From: Lysinibacter cavernae
GTDB lineage: Bacteria > Actinomycetota > Actinomycetes > Actinomycetales > Microbacteriaceae
Length of the DNA: 64,000 nt
NCBI RefSeq assembly: GCF_011758565.1
Contig: NZ_JAAMOX010000002.1
Location: forward strand, 372,001 to 436,000
Reading direction: 5' to 3'
Of this stretch, positions 17,101 through 28,100 are shown in pieces (positions within the stretch are counted from its first letter, which is position 1; every line of letters starts with the position of its first letter). Position numbers and translations under genes: made by a program. Under the pieces are notes generated by a model. That model searched no databases, was not told the DNA's origin, and was given only the letters and a program-made list of their open reading frames with translations.

Positions 17101-18045
17101 TGCGCTCTTGATAGTGACGGTCACCTTTTGCGGGTTGGCGTTATCCGCCACCGCTGACCAGGCTCCGCCGTTGGCAACCGCATCGGCCGAGGTCGAGTTG
17201 CGGCTAAAGAGCGGGAATTCGGCGTGATTCGTAATGTCGCTTCCCTTCACGCTAACCAGCTGCGCGTGTGGGCTGATGCCGCTCAGATCGTCAACAAAGG
17301 TGATGGGCTGATCGGGCGTTTGGTACCCCCTGAGCCCCTTTGTGCTCATCTCGGGAACGGTGATCGTCACGCCGTACTGGATGTTCCAGCCGCGCGTCAC
17401 GCCGTCAGGCCCGAGCACGTTTGATGCCGTGTAGGGAGACTTCACCTTTGTCATGTTCAGTCGCGGCGCAGACGTAATTGTCAGCGGAGTTGGGCTTGTG
17501 CTCACAGCGGGAGTTGTTGCGTCATCCGTCACAAACGAAATGGCATCGGGCGCAAAAGCAAGCGTGGTGCCGTTTGGCTGACTGCCGGCGGTGGCGGAAA
17601 ACGTGATGACCGGTGACGAACCAAGCTTGATATCTCCGAGGTTACACGTCGCCGTTTTCCCGTCAGCGCTCACACCAGAAGGCGTGCCTCCAACGGGCGA
17701 TAGGCACTGGGCCGGCAGCGCGTTCCAGGTGAGCCCGTCGGGCAAGACGTAGGTAATGGTCGCGTTCTTTGCGTCGTTTGAAGCCCCCGTGAGCGAGTTC
17801 ACCGACACGGCGACGTCCCAGGCCACCGTGTCGTGCGACCGCAAGATGTTGTCAGTTGGCGACGTATCACGTCCGGCCCCAGCGGTCGCATCAAACGGCG
17901 CCGTGCCCGTCTGCACGTCGCCAATGGACACGGCGTATGACAGTTCCGGATCCCCCGGCGCCGCCAAAGCTGGCGCGACGGGAGCCAAAACGACCCCAGA
18001 AATAACCGCTGCAGCGAGTGCCGAACGGAATAGATGTTTATTCAC
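14167..18045 (-). CDS. Large wall-anchored surface protein with DUF11-type repeats, LTLTG anchor
   Basis: 1292 residues from a GTG at 18045, preceded by AGGGGAGA. Signal peptide about 1-28 (VAPALAA). The N-terminal module, with PFDATAGAGRDTSPTDN and LRSHDTVAWDV, recurs at the start of the protein at 55620-60974. The middle is a series of beta-sandwich domains (TITYVLPDGLTW, VTLTDTIPAGLTF, SVIDVLPFLGDGR). The two C-terminal repeats open IDLVKSASAPANGV and IELVKSVANAPADGV with Y-x-F-x-V-x-N-T-G cores. The end is LTLTG (about 1251), a hydrophobic stretch LALLLILFGAVLL and a basic tail KRLRSRTDR. It is probably covalently attached to the wall by a sortase encoded elsewhere. Its role is unknown; adhesion or matrix formation is likely from architecture. 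Confidence 0.85.
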   Translation of the reverse strand: MNKHLFRSALAAAVISGVVLAPVAPALAAPGDPELSYAVSIGDVQTGTAPFDATAGAGRDTSPTDNILRSHDTVAWDVAVSVNSLTGASNDAKNATITYVLPDGLTWNALPAQCLSPVGGTPSGVSADGKTATCNLGDIKLGSSPVITFSATAGSQPNGTTLAFAPDAISFVTDDATTPAVSTSPTPLTITSAPRLNMTKVKSPYTASNVLGPDGVTRGWNIQYGVTITVPEMSTKGLRGYQTPDQPITFVDDLSGISPHAQLVSVKGSDITNHAEFPLFSRNSTSADAVANGGAWSAVADNANPQKVTVTIKSADLTGNHLPTKSRGGSVLADNKGYLSLGYVVVFVPMSDVPGYETGAGILQTSNVVSDLVANGYDAAGNIVANVGEDPSDNTVPVKLTIANQGAMSKRFTDIINNPSRTPYLPLGTASDRSGDGPLEAGQQVQSYLALQNGSAATAFSGVKACDIWDSTVLNLAKFRTAPSGGWAWPAGSEGQPAYARGNNLAGHFEYLTGMTLSQDQNTRWGQMQTFTCADSAGVWTDQATALATPGFDLSSVVAVRFIADQGATVAAGQNNVVFLINLERKQDVPSGQIIANMAGWSSPDLGGGTYRGNDYDPAANIERSTASHNPTTGDRMIAVDAAISVSKTANPARIAAGAAGSFTLSPRVLDVGVQGSDTAKSVTLTDTIPAGLTFLPTAESIGGETVQAPSIAPSSVVVNADGSTTVTWEFSSLTRGQEPVVTYWARAALTARGDYVNTVAVSSPSDGTSPAPGDLPIIAGDRHMAQATVSVDGVAGIAVSKIALNPVITAGEDFSWRVDVANGSTVTPQTGASVIDVLPFLGDGRAGSTSRVPATTNEAEYRLTGPVSLPAGATAQYTTDDAEAVQLSQTLGSGQGTTYGAGVTWQDFAAVENQLAMVTGIKVTFATMPPLSNTHFTYTLTHVTGSEGGIWANNATFRTVEAPLGVLSNTVTTTMVPGPVSIDLVKSASAPANGVSYVAGETINYGFVVTNTGSRELHDVTLSESNFVNGAGEALELTTPITATQPADFDGTLAPGASVTYSASYDVTVADQMAGGEIANTADVSGTPNAGDAVTDESTAAVNVDKAEPGIELVKSVANAPADGVAFTPGEQIAYNFTVRNTGNVPLLDVTVDEGSFTNGNGAELKLDGGPTAPDGFDGTLTPGQQVVFTGTYTVTAADVSGALLNVATASAATPAGITPGEVTDTAKVSTTVAGPEAAAVIGHTAAEQLTLTGANSGFGIAVLALLLILFGAVLLRPTTLMKRLRSRTDR

Positions 18046-18152
18046 AGTTCTCCCCTAAATACCAAACAACGCTGCCGCGAGAGACCCCACAGTCGGCGAC
18101 AGTCGTTTATTGATCAGGGAGCAATTCTGGCTCAGCCGGTCGGGCCCAGAGT

Positions 18153-18236
18153 ATGGCTCGCGGCCTCGTTGAGTGGTTCTTCGGCGCGAATAAGTACGCC
18201 GCGGGGCAGGTTACGTACCAGGAAGGACGGTACTGA
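18153..18236 (+). CDS. Possible 27-residue small protein
   Basis: An ATG at 18153 opens 27 codons with a protein-like composition (MARGLVEWFFGANKYAAGQV, rich in Trp, Phe and Tyr) ending in TGA at 18234-18236. No ribosome binding site precedes it, and it lies in the 5' region of the minus-strand surface-protein gene. It may be chance. I report it because the composition looks unlike random translation of this DNA. Confidence 0.2.
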   Translation: MARGLVEWFFGANKYAAGQVTYQEGRY

Positions 18237-18260
18237 GGAGACGGAACGCTTCCGCAACAA

Positions 18261-18569
18261 CTACCCGTTGTCACCCTTGGCGTGCTCGATCTCCCGCACT
18301 GCCTCGAGGTGCTGCTGCGCGATCGAACGCACGCCCTCCAATGCAAACGCGATCATCAGGGCAGCAAACCCCGCAGCAAAAACCACACCTCCAATGATGA
18401 CTTGGGTTGGTGCGCCCTCAAAGAATCCGCGGCTCGATGTTCCCATGAAAATCATGTATCCGAGCAGCAACAGGAACGGCGAAATAATGAAGAATCCAAC
18501 CGCGATACCGGGAAGGAGTACCCGTGAGGGAGGACGGGGAGCTGGGAGCATTGGCTGTGCGTCAGTCAT
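18261..18569 (-). CDS. Small two-helix membrane protein, unknown function
   Basis: 102 residues, ATG at 18569 with TTGAGG 2 bases upstream. Proline-rich cytoplasmic start, transmembrane helix about 18-42 (PGIAVGFFIISPFLLLLGYMIFM), a short loop with GTSSRGFFEGAPTQ, transmembrane helix about 55-80 (VIIGGVVFAAGFAALMIAFAL), and a charged C-terminal helix with EAVREIEHAKGD. I do not recognise a family. It follows the lipoprotein gene by 45 bases on the same strand, with a small hairpin between them. Confidence 0.72.
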   Translation of the reverse strand: MTDAQPMLPAPRPPSRVLLPGIAVGFFIISPFLLLLGYMIFMGTSSRGFFEGAPTQVIIGGVVFAAGFAALMIAFALEGVRSIAQQHLEAVREIEHAKGDNG

Positions 18570-18600
18570 ACCTCAAGTCTATGAGAGGCGGGGCCAGCAG

Positions 18601-18613
18601 CACGCGAAGCGTG
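18601..18613 (-). terminator. Short hairpin immediately after the lipoprotein gene
   Basis: CACGC (18601-18605) and GCGTG (18609-18613) pair around a 3-base loop, directly behind the stop codon of the lipoprotein gene. It is short and lacks a U tail, so terminator function is uncertain. Confidence 0.3.
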
Positions 18614-18614
18614 G

Positions 18615-18995
18615 CTACAGCTTCACGATGTTGTACACAACCACGCGCTGCTTCTCGATCTGCGTGAGCACGATAGTGACGTTGACCTTGTCGTTCGTGA
18701 GGGCGTAGGTCTTGGCCCCGTCGGCCTCGTTCTCGCCGACCACTCGGAAGCCGGCATCCGTAAGTTTCTTGACGGCATCGTTCTGGGCATTCTCATCAGC
18801 TACCTCGACCGAGAACGACCAGTTTGAGTCGCTTGACGAGGCGACGTTGGTGACCTCGCCGGAGACCGCCTTCACGTCAGCAGGTACGCCCTCAGGCAAC
18901 GCTGAATTTGACCCGGTGCAGCCGGTGAGCAGCAGCCCACCAACCAAGACGGCGGCAATTGATGATGTGCGGGCGAAGGTTGTGAACGATTTCAT
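18615..18995 (-). CDS. Small predicted lipoprotein
   Basis: 126 residues from the ATG at 18995, with AGGAGA 7 bases upstream. The lipobox LLLTGC at residues about 21-26 after a basic and hydrophobic start marks it as a membrane-attached lipoprotein. The mature part is a small alpha/beta domain (VSGEVTNVASSSDSNWSFSV, DAVKKLTDAGFRVVGENE, KVNVTIVLTQIEKQRVVVYN) whose strand-helix-strand order recalls PepSY-like or small inhibitor-type folds, without a clear match. It lies between the giant adhesin gene (own terminator in between) and a small membrane-protein gene. Confidence 0.8.
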   Translation of the reverse strand: MKSFTTFARTSSIAAVLVGGLLLTGCTGSNSALPEGVPADVKAVSGEVTNVASSSDSNWSFSVEVADENAQNDAVKKLTDAGFRVVGENEADGAKTYALTNDKVNVTIVLTQIEKQRVVVYNIVKL

Positions 18996-19068
18996 GAGTT
19001 TCTCCTGTGTTTCAAAACGTGTGAACTGGTGTGCCGCGGTGGATGCCCTGCGGCAAGGATAACGGGCG

Positions 19069-19099
19069 AAAGGTCGGGAGCGCACAGCTCCCGACCTTT
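19069..19099 (-). terminator. Strong hairpin terminator after the giant adhesin gene
   Basis: AAAGGTCGGGAGC (19069-19081) pairs perfectly over 13 bases with GCTCCCGACCTTT (19087-19099) around a 5-base loop. It starts 17 bases after the stop at 19117. The last arm bases give a short U run on the minus strand. Confidence 0.85.
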
Positions 19100-19116
19100 G
19101 CCCTATCTATTGATGC

Positions 19117-22100
19117 TTAGGCGCGATGTGCACCGTTCTGTTCGGTCTCTTCCCGACGACGCTTGGTAGCGAGCAAGAAGAGCGCGCCACCGGCAAGCAC
19201 CAGCAGGATTCCGTAGCCGAGCGGCGCAAGATCGTCACCACCCGTTACGACGAGCCCGGTCGTTGCGACAACCTGGAACGTCTTCTTGACGCTTCCGCTG
19301 TAGTCGGCTGACAGGGTCACGGTGTGCGTACCGATCTCGATGTCGCTTGGCAGCGTGAACTCGAAGGTCACGTCACCGTTGCGGTCAGCCACCTGCGTGC
19401 CGAGGTCAACTGGGGTCGACTGCAGCAGACCGGAGACGGTCTCACCCGGCTGGAAGTTGTGACCGTAGGCCACCTGCTTCTGTCCAGCTTCGAGGGATGC
19501 CGCTTGCAGCTCCATCCAGATGAGTCCAACCCGAACGGTGACCTTCCCCGAGACGTTTCCGTCAGGGTCAGTTGCCACTACCGTGATCTCAGTTCCCGGC
19601 TCCAGCTTGGGGTTGAGCACGATCTCAAAGCGGCAATCGTCTCCGGCAATGGCCGATCCGATTTCGTTGCCGTTTGCGTCGTAGATCGTGACGGTCGAGC
19701 CGGGCTCGGCGCATCCCGTCACCGTTCCACCATCCGTGACATCCACAACTGGCGGCTCTGGAGCCGTGCGGTCGAGGAACACAACGTCGGCAGAGGCACC
19801 TGTTGCTGCGCCGTTGACGTCAACCGTCACTGCGGCGGTTCCGGCAATCTTCGAGCGCAGCTGAGCCGTGTAGGTTCCGGCGTCGAAGGTGACGGTTCCG
19901 AGCGTTCCGATTGTGCTGTGCAGCGCAACCGGGGTGCGGGCCGTGATGAGGTTACCGTACTGGTCGTGCAGCGTCACCGTGACCGTGCTGGCGTCTGTGC
20001 CGTTGGCGACCACGGGCGAGACCGCCGTGATCACTGTCTGACTCGGGTCCATGACGTCGGCGATGAACAGTGCGGCGTTGTTTCCGCCGCGCGTCACAGC
20101 GCTTCCACCGTAGGTAACCGTCTCGACCTTGATGCCCGCCGCGCTCGATGTGATCGTCGCGGTGTAGGTTCCCGCCGTTGCCGACTCAATGAAGCTGCCA
20201 ATGGCACCAGCACCGAGGTCGTCGCTCGTCAGCGCAACCAGCGCATCCGCTTGTCCACTCACCGGGTTGCCGAAGCTGTCAGCGAGTGTGGCCGTCACGG
20301 TGTGCGTTTCGGCGACTACGGTTGCCGCACCGGTACTGACCGAGAATCCGGTCGCTCCGTTTGTGAGATCAACGTCTCCCGCAACGAAGCTTGCCGCGTG
20401 GTTGCCAACGCTCAGCACGTCACCCGCTCCAAACTTCACTGCCAGGTCCTTGACCCCCGCAACCGTCGAGCTGATGCTCGCGGTGTAGGTGCCTGCGGTT
20501 CCCGTCTCAACAAAGGCCGAGATGGTTCCCGTTCCGATGGCGTGGATGCTCGACGCGGTCAGTCCAGCAGCCTGCCCAGGAACCGGGTTGCCGTTGGCAT
20601 CCGCGAGCGTCACGGTCACGGTGTGCGAACCAGTTCCAACGAGCTCGTCGCCGGTCGAGACCTCAAACGAGGTTCCCGGGTTGCTCGGGTCAACGCCACC
20701 AGCGACAAAGCTGGCAATGTTGTTTCCGTTGAGCGTTACCGCGTCACCATCAAACTCAACGCCGATGGTTTTGGCACCAGAGACGCTTGAGGTCACAACG
20801 GCCTCGTAGACGCCAGCCGTGGCGGTCTCGGTCACAGCGCTGATCGCGCCGGTTCCGAGGTCGTCGCCGGTGGTGGCGACCAGCAGGGCAGCCTGCCCTG
20901 GAACGCCGTTACCAAACTCATCCGTCAGCGTGATCGTGACGAGGTGCGAACCTCCGATAACGGAGACGTCACCAAGCGAGACACCGTAGTTGGTTGACCC
21001 GTTTCCAAGATCAACGTCACCAGCGGTGAAGCTCGCAACGGTGTTACCAGCGGGAGTCACCTGGCTGCCACCAACGGTGACGGCGATCGTCTTTCCACCG
21101 GTGACGGTGGAGGTGACGGTTGCCTCGTAGGTTCCGGCAGTTGCCGTCTCTACAAACCCGCTGATCGAGCCGGTACCGATGGCGTCTGCCGTGGTCGCAG
21201 CGAGCGTTGCCGCCTGCTCCGGAACCGCGTTGCCAAACTCATCCGCAAGCGAAACGGTTACGGTGTGCGAGCCAGAGCCAACCAGTTGGTCGCCGGTGGT
21301 CACCACGAAGTTCGTCGCGCCATTTCCTGGATCAACTGCGCCTGCCGTGAAGCGAGCCACATCGTTGCCGTCGGCCTGAACGTCGCCGCCACCAAAGGTG
21401 ACCGTCACATCCTTGCCGCCCGACACGCTTGACGTGATGGTTGCCTCGTAGGTTCCAGCTGTGGTCGTTTCTGCGAAGGCAGAGATCGAACCGGTTCCAA
21501 TTGAGTCAGCCGTTGCAGCGGTCAGGCCGTTTGCCTGGCCGGGAACCGCGTTGCCAGCAGTGTCGGCGAGCGTCACGGTAACGGTGTGGGCACCAGTTCC
21601 CACCGGCTGGTTGCCGGTCGAGACGGAGTACGACGTTGCCGAGTTGCTCAGGTCCACGCCGCCGGCCACGAAGCTTGCGACTCCGTTACCAACGAGGGTA
21701 ATTGCCTGGGCACCAAATCGCGCGGTAACCGTCTTGCCTCCTGAGACGCTTGACGTCACGGTCGCGGTGTAGGTGCCAGCGGTTGCCGTCTCGGTCACGG
21801 CGGTGATGACACCGGTTCCGAGCCCGTCAATCGTTGCGGCGGTGAGAGAGGCTGCCTCGTCGGAGACGGGGTTGCCAAACTCATCGGCGAGCGTGATGGT
21901 CACGCTGTGCTCGCCACCCTCAACCGAAACATCACCAGAGGTCACCACAAACTGCGTGGCAGCGTTGGTCACGTCGACTCCGCCGGCCACGAAGGTCGCC
22001 GCGCTGTTGCCAGCAAGCGTGACCGGGTTGCCCGAGAGCGTCGCGGCGATGGCCTTTGCGCCCGCAACCGTTGAGGTCACGGTTGCCGTGTAGGTTCCTG

Positions 22101-25100
22101 CCGTTGCCGACTCGGTGAAGGCGCTGATCGCGCCGGTTCCGAGGGCATCCGCCGTGGTCGAGACAAGCTCAGCTGCCTGTCCGGCAACCGGGTTGCCAAA
22201 CTCGTCAGCCAGCGTCACGGTCACGGTGTGCGAACCGGTTCCAACCGTCTGATCTCCAGTGGAGACCGAGTAGCTCGTGGCCGAGTTCCCGAGGTCAACA
22301 CCTGCCGAGACGAAGGATGCCGTGTCGTTGCCGTCAAGCGTCACGTCGTTGCCACCGAAGGTAGCCGTGATCGCCTTGCCACCGGCGATGGTCGAGGTGA
22401 CCGTCGCCGTGTAGGTGCCAGCCGTCGTCGACTCCGTGAAGGAACTGATCGAGCCGGTACCAAGGTCATCCGTAGTTGATGCCGTCAGGCCAGCAGCCTG
22501 ACCGGGAACCGCGTTGCCATCGGCATCAGCCAGCAACACCGTCACGGTGTGCGAACCTGTTCCAACAGTCTCGTCACCGATTGAAACGGAGTACTTCGTA
22601 CCCGCGTTTCCGGTGTCAACGCCGCCAGCGATAAACGTCGCAACGGTATTGCCGTCAAGCGTGACGTCGTCACCGTCGAAGGTCGCCGCGATGGTTTTGC
22701 CACCCGACACACTCGACGTGACCGTTGCCACGTAAGTGCCAGCCACGGTCTCAGCAAACGCCGAGATCGAACCGGAACCAAGCGCATCCGACGTCGAAGC
22801 CGCAACAAGCGCAGCCTGACCCGAGACCGGGTTCCCGAACTCGTCAGCAAGCAGCACCGTTACCGAGTGCGAACCACCGTCAACCGACGCGTCACCAGAG
22901 GAAACGCTGTAGGTTGTCGAGCTGTTGCCGAGGTCAACACCAGCCGAGACAAACGTCGCAACATCATTGCCGTCAAGCGTCACGTTGTTGCCACCGAAGG
23001 TAGCCGTGATGGTCTTGCCACCGGCAATGGTCGAGGTGACCGTCGCCGTGTAGGTACCAGCCGTTGCCGTCTCGACAAAGCCGGTTACTGTTCCGGCGCC
23101 GAGGTCGCTGAGCGTTGTTGCGCTCAGGTCTGCCGACTGTCCGGAGACGGGGTTTGCGAACTCATCCGCAAGTTTCACCGTCACGGTGTGCGAACCGGTT
23201 CCAACCGTCTGATCTCCAGTGGAGACCGAGTAGCTCGTTGCCGAGTTCCCAAGGTCAACACCAGCAGAGACGAAGGAAGCCATGTCGTTGCCGTCAAGCG
23301 TGACCTCATCGGATCCGAGGGCGACGGTAATCGTCTTGTCTCCGGCCACAGTCGAGGTGATCGTTGCCGTGTAGGTTCCGGCGGTTGCCGTCTCGGTGAA
23401 GGCGCTCAGGGCACCCGAACCAAGCGCGTCAGCCGTCGAGGCGGTGAGGTCGCCAGCACGAGCAGGAACGCCGTTGCCAAACTCGTCAACCAGGGTCACG
23501 GTTACGGTGTGCGAACCGGTGCCAACCGTCTGGTCACCGGTGGAGACCGAGTAGCTCGTTGCCGAGTTCCCAAGGTCAACACCAGCGGAGACGAAGGCTG
23601 CCGTGTCGTTGCCGTCAAGCGTGACCTCATCGGAGCCGAGCGTCACGGTCAGCACCTTGTTGCCGGAAACCGTCGAGGTGACTGTTGCCGTGTAGGTGCC
23701 GGCAGTAGCCGTCTCGGTGAAGGCCGAGACCGAACCGGTTCCGAGCGCCTGGGCGGTTGCCGCGGTGAGGTCGCCGGCAAGGGCTGGAACGCCATTGCCA
23801 AACTCATCAACCAACGTCACCGTCACCGTGTGCGAGCCGGTACCGACCGTCTCGTCACCGGTGGAGACCGAGTAGCTCGTTGCCGAGTTCCCAAGGTCAA
23901 CACCAGCCGAGACGAAGGCTGCCGTGTCGTTGCCGTCAAGCGTCACGTCGTCGCCACCAAAGGTAGCCGCGATGTTCTTGTGGCCAGTGACCGTCGAGGT
24001 GACCGTCGCCGTGTAGGTGCCAGCGGTAGCCGACTCCGTGAAGGCGCTGATCGAGCCGGTGCCGAGGTCATCCGTTGTGGATGCCACGATGCCAGCTGCC
24101 TGACCGGGAACCGGGTTGCCATCGGCATCAGCCAGCAGCACCGTGACGGTGTGCGAGCCCGAGCCAACGGTTTGGTCGCCGGTTGAAACTGAGTACTTCG
24201 TACCCGCGTTTCCGGTGTCAACTCCACCGGCGATAAAGACCGCGGTGCCGTTGCCGTTCAGCAAAATACTGTCGCCAGCAATCGTGGCGGCAACAACCTT
24301 GCTGCCTGCGACGGATGACGTCACGGTTGCCGTGTAGGTTCCGGCGGTCGCCGTCTCTACGAAGGCCGTGATCGAACCGGTTCCGAGCGCGTCAGCCGTT
24401 GCTGCGAGCAGTTCGGCTGCCTGGCCGCTGACCGGGTTGCCAAACTCGTCGGCAAGCACGGCAGTAACCGTGTGTGATCCGCCGGCAACCGAGACCTCGC
24501 CCGTCGTGACGGAGTACGAGGTGGATGCGTTGCCCACGTCGACGCCTGCCGAAACGAAGCTCGCGGTGTCGTTGCCGTTGAGCGTGACCTCGCCAACGCC
24601 GAGGTTGACCGTGATGGCCTTTGCCCCTGCGAGGGTTGAAGTGATCTCTGCGGTGTAGGTGCCGGCAGTGGTCGACTCGGTGAACGAGGTGATGGATCCG
24701 GCGCCGAGGCCCGCAACCGTTGCGGCAACAAGGCCCGTGGCTTGTCCGGCAACCGGGTTGCCAAACTCGTCAGCCAGCGTCACGGTCACGGTGTGCGAAC
24801 CGGTGCCAACCGTCTGATCTCCAGTGGTAACCGAGTAGCTCGTGGCCGAGTTACCAAGGTCGACACCTGCCGAAACGAAGGATGCCGTGTCGTTGCCGTC
24901 AAGCGTCACGTCGTTGCCACCGAAGGTAGCCGTGATCGCCTTGCCGCCGGCGATAGTCGAGGTGACCGTCGCCGTGTAGGTGCCAGCCGTCGTCGACTCC
25001 GTGAACGCACTGATCGAGCCGGTACCAAGGTCATCCGTAGTCGATGCCGTCAGGCCAGCAGCCTGACCGGGAACCGCGTTGCCATCAGCGTCAGCCAGCA

Positions 25101-28100
25101 ACACCGTCACGGTGTGCGAACCTGTTCCAACAGTCTCGTCACCGATTGAAACGGAGTACGCCGTTCCAGCGTTTCCGGTGTCAACGCCGCCAGCGATAAA
25201 CGTCGCAACGGTATTGCCGTCAAGCGTGACGTCGTCGCCGTCGAAGGTCGCCGCGATGGTCTTGCCACCCGACACACTCGACGTGACCGTTGCCACGTAG
25301 GTGCCAGCCACGGTCTCAGCAAACGCCGAGATCGAACCGGAACCAAGCGCATCCGACGTCGAAGCCGCAACATGCGAAGCCTGGCCAGAGACAGGGTTCC
25401 CGAACTCGTCAGCAAGCAGCACCGTTACCGAGTGCGAACCACCGTCAACCGAGGCGTCACCAGAGGAAACGCTGTAGGTTGTCGCCGAGTTCCCAAGGTC
25501 AACACCAGCCGAAACGAAGGATGCCGTGTCGTTGCCGTCAAGCGTCACGTCGTTGCCACCGAAGGTAGCCGTGATGGTCTTGCCACCGGCGATGGTCGAG
25601 GTGACCGTCGCCGTGTAGGTGCCAGCCGTCGTCGACTCCGTGAAGGAACTGATCGAACCGGTACCAAGGTCATCCGTAGTTGATGCCGTGAGGCCAGCAG
25701 CCTGACCGGGAACCGGGTTGCCATCGGCATCAGCCAGCAGCACCGTCACGGTGTGCGAACCGGTACCAACGGTCTCGTCACCGATTGAAACGGAGTACGC
25801 CGTTCCAGCGTTTCCGGTGTCAACACCACCGGCAATAAAGGTCGCCGTGTCGTTACCGTCAAGCGTCACATCGTCGCCGTCGAAGGTAGCCGCGATGGTT
25901 TTGCCACCCGACACACTCGACGTCACCGTTGCCACGTAGGTGCCAGCCACGGTCTCAGCAAACGCCGAGATCGAACCGGAACCAAGCGCATCCGGTGTGG
26001 AAGCCGCAACAAGCGCAGCCTGACCCGAAACTGGGTTCCCAAACTCATCAGCAAGCAGCACGGTTACCGAGTGCGAACCACCGTCAACCGACGCGTCGCC
26101 AGAAGAAACCGAGTAGCTCGTTGCCGAGTTACCAAGGTCAACACCAGCCGAGACGAACGTCGCAACATCGTTGCCGTCAAGCGTCACATCGTCAGAACCG
26201 AGCGCAACCGCAATGGTCTTCGCTCCTGCAACCGTCGACGTAATGCTGGCCGTGTACGTGCCAGCAGTTGCCGACTCGACAAAGCCGCTCACCACGCCGG
26301 TGCCAAGGGCATCTGCTGTGGATGCCGTGAGCGCGGCAGCCTGGTCGGAGACCGGGTTACCAAACTCGTCGGCGAGGGTCACCGTCGCGGTGTGCGAACC
26401 GGTGCCAACCGTCTGCTCCCCCGTCGAAACGGAGTAGCTCGTCGCCGCGTTGCCAAGGTCAACCGAGGCAGCAACAAACGTCGCCGTCTTGTTGCCGTCA
26501 AGCGTGATGCTTCCGGCGCCAAGCGCAACCACAACATCCTTGCCACCAGCGATGGTTGAGGTAATCGTGGCCGTGTAGGTGCCAGCGGTTGTCGACTCGG
26601 TGAAGGCGGTGATGCTGCCGGTTCCGAGCGCATCCGTTGTGGATGCCGTGAGCGTTCCTGCCTGTCCGGGAACCGGGTTGCCCTCGGCATCCGACAGCTG
26701 AACGGTCACGGTGTGCGAGCCGGTACCGACCGTCTCATCACCCGTCGAAACGGAGTACTTCGTTCCGGCGTTACCAAGGTCAACCCCGCCAGCGATGAAC
26801 GACGCGACGTCGTTCCCTGCGAGCGTGATGGGGTCTCCGTCAAATGTCGCGGCGATGGTCTTGCCACCGGCCACGCTCGACGTGACCGTCGCCGTGTACG
26901 TCCCGGCCGTTGCCGACTCGGTAAAGGCGGCGATGCTGCCAGAGCCGAGGCTGTCGGCGGTCGCGGCGAGTAGCTGAGCGGCCTTACCACCAACGGCGTT
27001 GCCAAACTCATCCGCCAGCGTGACGGTTACCGAGTGCGAACCGCCATCGATCGATACGTCACCGGTTGAAACGGTGTAGTTGGAGGCAGGGTTGCCGAGG
27101 TCAACTCCGCCGGAGACAAAGTTGGCAAGGTTGTTGCCGGCCAACGTCACGGCGTCGCCGTCGAACGTAACGGTCACTGGCTTTGCGCCAGAGACGGATG
27201 ACGTCACGGTTGCCGTGTAGGTTCCCGCCGTCGCCGACTCAACAAAGGCTCCGAAGGAACCTGTGCCAAGATCGCCGGTCGTCGCTGGAGCGAGGAGGCT
27301 GTCCTGTCCGGAGACCGGGTTGCCAAACTCGTCGGCAAGCGCCACCGTGACGGTGTGCGTGCCAGAGCCGACCGGCTGGTTGCCCGTCGAAACCGAGTAA
27401 ACCGTCGCGCCGTTATCGAGGTCAACCGAACCGGCGGTGAAGCTGGCCGCTCCGTTGCCGGCGAGCGTCACGTCAGCTCCATCAAGGGTGACGGCAATAT
27501 TCTTGCCACCCGCGATGGTCGACGTGACCGTTGCCTTGTAGATGCCCGACTGGCCGACCTCGGTGAAGCTTGAAACCGTGCCGGTTCCGAGCGCATCCGT
27601 TGTGGTCGCCTCAAGCAGTGCAGCCTGGCCGAGTACCGGGTTGCCAACCGCATCCTGCAGCGCCACCGTAATCGTGTGGGTTCCCGTTGCTACGGGCTGA
27701 TCCCCGGTAGAAACCGAGTAGTTGGTTGCCGGGTTGCCAAGGTCAACGCTGCCGGCCACAAAGGTGGCGACGCCGTTGCCGTTGAGCGTGACGGGGTTGC
27801 CGTCAAACGTTGCCGTGAGCGCCTTGGCTCCAGCGACGGATGACGTCACGGTTGCCGTGTAGGTGCCGGCGGCCCCGGTCTCAGAAACGTCCGAGACGCT
27901 TCCGGTGCCAAGGTCAGCAGCAGTCGCAGAGGCGATAAGCGCGCTCTGTCCCGAAACCGGGTTGCCAAACTCATCGGCCAGCTTCACGGTCACGGTGTGC
28001 GAGCCAGACACAACGGTCTGGTCACCACTGCTGACCGAGTAGTTGGTTGACGCGTTGCTCAGGTCAACACCGGCCGCGACGAAGGACGCAACATCGTTGC

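Noticed and set aside
19324-24337. Long plus-strand open frames opposite the giant adhesin (for example 19324-20790 and 22867-24186)
   Set aside because: They repeat with the adhesin period, are Arg/Val/Gly-rich with no domain, and arise from the codon bias of the antisense repeat units.
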